DNA of 64,000 bases from RGIG995 sp045542115 (GTDB taxonomy: Bacteria > Bacillota > Clostridia > Oscillospirales > UBA644). Numbering within the stretch: the stretch's first letter is position 1; the number at the start of each line of letters is the position of its first letter. The position numbers and the translations under genes are program-made. Shown here piece after piece: positions 59,432 to 64,000 of the stretch. Under the pieces are notes generated by a model that was not told the origin of the DNA, searched no databases, and worked only from the letters and a program-made list of their open reading frames with translations. Location: assembly GCA_045542115.1 (NCBI GenBank), contig JAZQKK010000019.1:136091-200090 (forward strand), written 5' to 3'.

Positions 59432-60985
59432 ATGAGAATAAGAAGTATTCTTAGTATTTTTTTGGCCGGAATCCTGCTTCTTCTGTGCGGTTGTTCCAAC
59501 GTTCCGGAAGACCACTACGACGTGGAGGAAGCCGGCAAGATGCGGGAAGACCGGCAGGTCTATCTGACGGTTTGGTCCTGGCAGATTACGTCGGACGAAG
59601 AGGCGCAAGCCTATGCAGCAAAGGCGAAGGAATATGGCTTTACCGCCGTGGATTTCGGCATTTTATGGACGAAATTCGAGCCGCTGCAAGACCATTTCGA
59701 ATGGACGTATCTGGACCAAGTGGTCAAGACCTTCACCGATGCCGGGTTGTACGTCTCTCTGCAACCCCTGTTCTGGACGAAGGATTTGTCCTGGGCACAC
59801 AATCTTGCCCTTCAAGAAACAAAGACCCGAAAGGTCTATGAAGTGGAAGGGCGCGGGTCGTATCTCTCTTTTTCCGACCCGAAGACCCGGATGATTCTGG
59901 AAAACTCCCTGCTGAACTTTGCCCTTCACGCTTCTCAGACCTACGGAACGAATCTGACCCGCTGGGGCGTGCGGCTTTCCTGCTTTGGAGAATTGGACTA
60001 TTCAGTAAATGAAAGTTTGGATTTTTCCGGTGCTGCGGCACGGGAATTTTACGATTATCTCAAAGAAATTTACGGAACCTGGGGAAATTTGGCGGAAAAG
60101 AAAAATCTGCCCATCGCCACCCGGGAAGACTTGGAAGCAATGTCTTTGTCCGATATTTCGGCGGCTTGTCCCGGCGAGTGGCGGCGGTTCCGCCAGGAGA
60201 GTCTGTTTCGGATCGTGGATACCGTTACGACAATCTATCGGAGCGTAGATAAAACCATTCCTATCCTGTTTTCTTTGGGGACCTTCGGAAACGGAATGAA
60301 CACCGCCTATTCCGGAGTCGTGGATTTGTGGTCCGCCACCGCAGAGCGGGACGTGGACATTATCGGTCTCTCCTTTTGCGACGGAGCCGACCCGAAGATG
60401 ATGTTGTCCCTACTCTCGTCGCTGACCACCAAGAAAATCGCTGTGGAAGTGGACGGAGCCTGGGCCTTGGAAGAAGGACGGGACATTTCTTCCCAAGTGG
60501 CTCTCTGCGGAAATTACGGCGTGTTCTCTCTTGCCACGGCAAACTTCACCTTAGAACAATTGGACACTCATAAAAACACATTGACCGGTTATCCGGCGCT
60601 GTTTTTTACCGAACCGTCCTTGGGCGAACGGGACCCGGGACAGGGAATTTTGATTCTCTCCAACGGCCTTGCCCAGGCAGACCCACCCCCTTCGTACGAT
60701 GCGTTGTACGGAGATATTTTCCAAAAACTGTCGGAAAACGGGGCTCGTCCCGTACGGTTCGTCACCGAACAACAGATTGCTTCCGGAGAGATTTCTCTGG
60801 AAGGTGTCAAAACGCTGTATGCCGGTAATATCAATGGTTCCGCCCCCGTAAGCCTTGCCTTTGCCGAGGCCTTTGCAGCCACGGAAACCACCCTGTACGG
60901 CAACGTAACCTTCACCGCCTTGGACGGCTCTGCCCTGCCGGAAGAGACGGCGTCCGCCCTCTCCGCCCGGGTGCAGGCACAATAA
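59432..60985 (+). CDS. Lipoprotein with GH42-like (alpha/beta)8 glycosidase domain
   Basis: Residues 1-23 are a lipoprotein signal ending in a lipobox around LLCGC, so the 517-residue protein should be anchored outside the membrane. Residues ~45-340 form a TIM barrel in the style of GH42/GH-A beta-galactosidases: FGILWTKFEP near 76, SCFGELDYS (~187-195, possible acid/base Glu) and KKIAVEVDGAW (~333-343, possible nucleophile Glu). The last ~150 residues resemble a trimerisation/amidotransferase-like domain. The substrate is unknown. A terminator follows directly. Confidence 0.7.
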   Translation: MRIRSILSIFLAGILLLLCGCSNVPEDHYDVEEAGKMREDRQVYLTVWSWQITSDEEAQAYAAKAKEYGFTAVDFGILWTKFEPLQDHFEWTYLDQVVKTFTDAGLYVSLQPLFWTKDLSWAHNLALQETKTRKVYEVEGRGSYLSFSDPKTRMILENSLLNFALHASQTYGTNLTRWGVRLSCFGELDYSVNESLDFSGAAAREFYDYLKEIYGTWGNLAEKKNLPIATREDLEAMSLSDISAACPGEWRRFRQESLFRIVDTVTTIYRSVDKTIPILFSLGTFGNGMNTAYSGVVDLWSATAERDVDIIGLSFCDGADPKMMLSLLSSLTTKKIAVEVDGAWALEEGRDISSQVALCGNYGVFSLATANFTLEQLDTHKNTLTGYPALFFTEPSLGERDPGQGILILSNGLAQADPPPSYDALYGDIFQKLSENGARPVRFVTEQQIASGEISLEGVKTLYAGNINGSAPVSLAFAEAFAATETTLYGNVTFTALDGSALPEETASALSARVQAQ

Positions 60986-60991
60986 CAAAAA

Positions 60992-61027
60992 AGTCCTTTG
61001 CCTTATTTGGCGAAGGACTCTTTTTTT
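60992..61027. terminator. Terminator between the lipoprotein and the convergent membrane protein gene
   Basis: A stem of eleven bases with one mismatch (AGTCCTTTGCC / GGCGAAGGACT) is followed by seven T on the plus strand and preceded by A-runs, so it can serve both genes. Confidence 0.85.
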
Positions 61028-61029
61028 CC

Positions 61030-61377
61030 TTACAGGTTTTCCGCAAACGCCCGCACTTCATCGGGCAATGATTCGGGGGTCACCACCCGAAGACAATCCA
61101 CCGTTTGGGCAAAATAGCGACAAACGGGTTCCTGGGGTGCGCCGTCGGGGCACACCAACCAAATGCGGAGATTTTCCCCCTTGGACAAGTGGCCGGTCAA
61201 CAGCCGCAAATCTTCCGACAAAAAAGTGGGGTCCGTGGTCTCGTCGGTGGAAATCACGATTTGTATGGGGGTCTTTCGGGCGGAATTGCGCAAAAACAAC
61301 ATCGCAATCTGCCACACAGTCTCAAACAGCCCCACCACGGCAAAAAAGGCGGTAACAAGTTGCAAAAACGTCATCAT
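61030..61377 (-). CDS. Small single-span membrane protein of unknown function
   Basis: The 115-residue protein has one N-terminal membrane helix (~4-28) and a soluble alpha/beta-looking domain with the ISTDETTDPTFLSEDLRLLT and IWLVCPDG segments. The ATG has a GGAGAG site nearby. The family is not recognised. It lies between the lipoprotein and the soj/spo0J locus and is read in the opposite direction. Confidence 0.65.
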   Translation of the reverse strand: MMTFLQLVTAFFAVVGLFETVWQIAMLFLRNSARKTPIQIVISTDETTDPTFLSEDLRLLTGHLSKGENLRIWLVCPDGAPQEPVCRYFAQTVDCLRVVTPESLPDEVRAFAENL

Positions 61378-61493
61378 CGTTCTCGACTCTCCTTCCCTTC
61401 CATTGTATGCCGGGGGTTCTGCTTTGGTTTTTGAAAAGTTGCAAATAGTTTAAAAACCCCGATTTTCCTTGATATTATCGCATTTTCTGACAA

Positions 61494-61509
61494 TGTTTCA
61501 CGTGAAACA
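61494..61509. promoter_or_regulatory. parS site 1
   Basis: TGTTTCACGTGAAACA is a perfect 16-base palindrome matching the bacterial parS consensus. It lies 14 bases upstream of the soj -35 element, so Spo0J binding here could also affect soj transcription. Confidence 0.95.
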
Positions 61510-61523
61510 TCCTTTCCCCCCTC

Positions 61524-61552
61524 TTGATTTTCTTTTGCAGATGTGATAAAAT
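61524..61552 (+). promoter_or_regulatory. Probable soj promoter
   Basis: TTGATT is followed after 17 bases by TAAAAT, about 30 bases before the soj start. Confidence 0.5.
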
Positions 61553-61581
61553 TAGGATACTCACCCAAAGGAGAAATGCAA

Positions 61582-62358
61582 ATGAAAATCATTGCTGTGG
61601 CAAATCAGAAAGGCGGCGTGGGAAAAACCACCAGCGTCGTCAATCTTGCCTCTTGTTTGGCGGAAGAGGGGAAAAAGGTATTATTGGTAGACCTGGACCC
61701 CCAGGGAAACGCCACGTCCGGTTGCGGAATCAACAAGCGGCAAATTACCGCATCTCTGTACCAACTGATGGTCAACGAGGCCTCCCTGGAACAGACGGTG
61801 ACTAAAACCAAATACAAAAACCTCTGGATTCTGCCTTCCAATATGGATCTGGCGGGGGCGGAAGTGGAATTGGTAGAAATGGAAAAACGGGAGCAATGCC
61901 TGAAAAAAGCCTTGTCTCAGCCGGTTTCCGTGGAATTCGACTACGTCCTTATCGACTGCCCTCCGTCGCTGGGTCTGCTGACACTGAACGCGTTGGTCTG
62001 CGCCGACACGGTGTTGATTCCCATTCAGTGCGAATTCTACGCTCTGGAAGGGCTGTCTCAATTGACCAACACCATTCGACAGGTGCGGCGATTGTACAAC
62101 CCCACGTTGGACATCGAAGGAATCCTTATCACGATGTACGACGGACGGCTGAACCTCACCACCCAAGTCCTTGCGGAAGTGAAGAAATATTTTGCCGGAA
62201 AAATCTTTAAAACCGTCATTCCCCGGAACGTTCGCATCAGCGAAGCCCCCAGCCACGGGGAACCGATAAACTACTACGACAAGCACGCTAAGGGTGCCAT
62301 CGCCTATCGGGAGTTGGCAAAAGAAGTGCTGAAAAACGAAAAGCGCAGAACCTTGTAA
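61582..62358 (+). CDS. soj: Chromosome-partitioning ATPase Soj (ParA)
   Basis: The start at 61582 lies eight bases after AAAGGAG; an ATG two codons upstream is too close. The 258-residue protein has the deviant Walker A KGGVGKTT at residues ~11-18, LVDLDPQGN (Walker A'), and DYVLIDCPPSLG (Walker B). It is the standard short Soj type that works with Spo0J in origin segregation and regulation of initiation. parS sites flank the gene. Confidence 0.95.
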   Translation: MKIIAVANQKGGVGKTTSVVNLASCLAEEGKKVLLVDLDPQGNATSGCGINKRQITASLYQLMVNEASLEQTVTKTKYKNLWILPSNMDLAGAEVELVEMEKREQCLKKALSQPVSVEFDYVLIDCPPSLGLLTLNALVCADTVLIPIQCEFYALEGLSQLTNTIRQVRRLYNPTLDIEGILITMYDGRLNLTTQVLAEVKKYFAGKIFKTVIPRNVRISEAPSHGEPINYYDKHAKGAIAYRELAKEVLKNEKRRTL

Positions 62359-62386
62359 CCCTTGCAATTCCAAGAAAAATTACGAA

Positions 62387-62402
62387 TGTTTCACGTGAAA
62401 CA
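62387..62402. promoter_or_regulatory. parS site 2
   Basis: This is a second perfect TGTTTCACGTGAAACA, in the soj-spo0J interval and just before the spo0J ribosome-binding site. The two sites are 893 bases apart. Confidence 0.95.
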
Positions 62403-62417
62403 ACGAAAGGAATATCG

Positions 62418-63296
62418 ATGAAAAAAGGATTAGGAAAGGGCCTGGACGCGCTGTTGTTCGACAATGCCACCGACAACGTTTTGTCCGAAGGACCCATTCG
62501 CACCGTCTCCCTTCAAGCGGTCGAACCCAACAAAAAACAGCCCCGCAAATACTTCGACAAAGAAGCCTTGCAGGTGCTGGCAGATTCCATCGCCGTAAAC
62601 GGACTGCTCCAACCCATCGTCGTGCGCGCCATCGACGGCGGCCGCTATCAAATCATTTCCGGAGAACGCCGCTGGCGTGCCTGTCGAATGGCCGGACTGC
62701 AAGAAGTCCCCGTAGTGATTCGGGAAGAAGACGACCGGGCCGCCCTGGAATTGGGTTTGATTGAAAACCTCCAACGGGAAGACCTGAACGTGGTGGAAGA
62801 AGCGGAAGGCTATCGGGTGTTGATGAACGAATATTCAATGACCCAGGAACAGGTGGCAGCCAAGGTGGGGAAATCCCGCCCCGTGGTGGCCAATGCCTTG
62901 CGAATTCTGGCTTTGCCCGAAGACGTACTGACCTTGGTATTGACGGGAGACCTGACTTCCGGGCACGCCCGCACCCTGCTTCCCCTGTGTGACGCGCTGA
63001 CCCCCGAAGAGGTCTACAAGTTGGCAAAAGACGTTTCGGAAAAAAATCTCTCGGTGCGGGAGACCGAAGCCTTGGTCCGCTCCCGGCTGGGCAAAAAGAA
63101 CGCTCCTGCCCGGACCCCCAAGAAAAAAGACGTCTACCTCACAGAGCTGGAAGGAACCCTCACCCGGTCTTACGGCCGGAAGGTCAAAATTCAAGCCCCC
63201 AAAGGAAAAGCCAAGGGCAAAATTGAATTGGAATATTATAATACGGATGACTTGAATGATTTAATCGCTCGCCTCATCCCCGAAGAAGGAGTATAA
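62418..63296 (+). CDS. spo0J: Chromosome-partitioning protein Spo0J (ParB)
   Basis: Spo0J is the CTP-dependent clamp that loads at parS and spreads. The 292-residue protein has the N-terminal ParB/Srx domain with the GERRWRAC motif (~76-83) and ENLQREDLN (~115-123), a helix-turn-helix DNA-binding domain (MTQEQVAAKVGKSRPVVANALRI, ~137-158) and a C-terminal dimerisation region. The ATG follows AAAGGA. It is in the usual order after soj. Confidence 0.95.
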   Translation: MKKGLGKGLDALLFDNATDNVLSEGPIRTVSLQAVEPNKKQPRKYFDKEALQVLADSIAVNGLLQPIVVRAIDGGRYQIISGERRWRACRMAGLQEVPVVIREEDDRAALELGLIENLQREDLNVVEEAEGYRVLMNEYSMTQEQVAAKVGKSRPVVANALRILALPEDVLTLVLTGDLTSGHARTLLPLCDALTPEEVYKLAKDVSEKNLSVRETEALVRSRLGKKNAPARTPKKKDVYLTELEGTLTRSYGRKVKIQAPKGKAKGKIELEYYNTDDLNDLIARLIPEEGV

Positions 63297-63299
63297 AAA

Positions 63300-64000
63300 A
63301 TGTTAGATATCAAATTTGTACGGGAAAACCCCGAAATCGTCAAGGAAAACATCCGCAAAAAATTCCAGGACCACAAGCTGGAACTGGTAGACGACGTAGT
63401 CGCCCTCGACCGGGAACTGCGGGACATCAAGCAAGAAGTGGAACTCCTTCGCGCCAAACGCAATAAAATTTCCAAGCAGATTGGGATGTTGATGGGCCAA
63501 GGCAAAAAGGAAGAAGCGGAAGCGGTAAAAGCGGAAGTTGCCAACGACGGCGCCAAAATCGACGAACTGTCCAAGCGGGAAATTGCCGTCAACGAAGAAT
63601 TGACCAAAAAAATGATGGTCATCCCCCAAATCATCGACCCCACCGTTCCCATCGGCAAGGACGACAGCGAAAACGTGGAAATCCAGAAGTACGGCGAACC
63701 TGTTACCCCCGATTTTGAAATCCCCTATCACACCGAAATCATGGAACGCTTCGACGGTATCGACCTCGACGCTGCACGCCGTGTTGCCGGCAACGGTTTC
63801 TACTACCTCATGGGCGACATCGCACGCCTCCACTCCGCAGTGATCTCCTATGCACGTGACTTCATGATCAACCACGGCTTCACCTACTGCGTTCCCCCCT
63901 TCATGATCCGCTCCGACGTTGTAACCGGCGTTATGTCCTTCGCGGAAATGGAAGCCATGATGTACAAGATCGAAGGCGAAGACCTCTACCTCATCGGTAC
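63300..64000 (+). CDS. serS: Seryl-tRNA synthetase, 3'-truncated by the window edge
   Basis: The ATG at 63300 opens a frame that reads to the window edge. The N-terminal coiled-coil tRNA-binding arm (~1-110; ELRDIKQEVELLRAKRNKISKQ) is followed by the start of the class II catalytic core (AARRVAGNGFYYLMGDIARL, PPFMIRSDVV). SerRS charges tRNA-Ser. Position after spo0J is common in Clostridia. From about base 63650 the codon use changes: CGC/CGT replace CGG, CTC replaces TTG/CTG, and five CATG sites appear that are absent from the rest of the window. Confidence 0.93.
   Translation, partial: MLDIKFVRENPEIVKENIRKKFQDHKLELVDDVVALDRELRDIKQEVELLRAKRNKISKQIGMLMGQGKKEEAEAVKAEVANDGAKIDELSKREIAVNEELTKKMMVIPQIIDPTVPIGKDDSENVEIQKYGEPVTPDFEIPYHTEIMERFDGIDLDAARRVAGNGFYYLMGDIARLHSAVISYARDFMINHGFTYCVPPFMIRSDVVTGVMSFAEMEAMMYKIEGEDLYLIG

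Overview
The window looks like the chromosome of an uncultured, probably anaerobic Clostridia-type Firmicute (Oscillospiraceae-like; inferred). Supporting signs are moderately high GC with CGG as the usual Arg codon, a soj/spo0J/serS block with two perfect parS sites, a DnaD/DnaI-type replication pair, strong Shine-Dalgarno sites, consensus TTGACA-N17-TATAAT promoters, ECF-type uptake and secreted Gram-positive glycosidases. The parS sites and replication genes suggest the origin-proximal part of the chromosome. I found no tRNA, rRNA, CRISPR array, transposase or prophage gene.

Layout. 1-3328: a four-gene operon of unknown function (two membrane proteins, a Cys-rich exported or membrane protein, a soluble partner). 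3361-7692: a lipase-like hydrolase, then metF-metH. 7769-12489 (minus): ruvC-ruvA-ruvB, a membrane acyltransferase-like protein, DUF554 and threonine aldolase. 12620-15910 (minus): ychF, a flavin reductase, a ThyX-like protein and an ECF S-component. 16076-42308: a glycan-degradation island with cytoplasmic GH127, GH116 and GH36 enzymes, four very large exported proteins (a GH2 enzyme, two metallophosphoesterases, one carbohydrate-binding-like protein), three AraC regulators and one LacI regulator. 42417-50343 (minus): a corrinoid methyl-transfer operon with four UroD-family methyltransferases, a corrinoid protein fused in frame to an AraC regulator, a DUF2284 protein and a RACo-like ferredoxin/ASKHA activase. 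50525-50804: a strongly promoted, terminator-ended structured RNA with no ORF. 51008-55493 (minus): SGNH hydrolase, EamA transporter, DnaI/DnaD-like genes and smpB. 55595-59099 (minus): isocitrate dehydrogenase, a small membrane protein and aconitase. 59432-64000: a GH42-like lipoprotein, a small membrane protein, soj, spo0J and the start of serS.

How the genes work together. The glycan island appears to split and import-process arabinose-, glucose- and galactose-containing glycans under local AraC/LacI control, although no sugar transporter is in the window. The four exported proteins share a C-terminal module that I cannot name. The corrinoid operon has the parts expected for a B12-dependent methyl-transfer pathway: substrate methyltransferases, a cobalamin carrier, a second methyltransferase and a reductive activase. 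Its methyl donor cannot be read from sequence.

Most notable signals: (1) the AraC-corrinoid fusion, whose linker is encoded by the Shine-Dalgarno site of an internal ATG, so one gene may give both a regulator fusion and a free corrinoid protein; (2) apparently complete absence of CATG from 1-63739, followed by five CATG within 220 bases of serS together with a change in codon use; (3) the orphan structured RNA; (4) the shared C-terminal module of the exported proteins, with near-identical DNA in two genes. All counts and alignments were made by eye.
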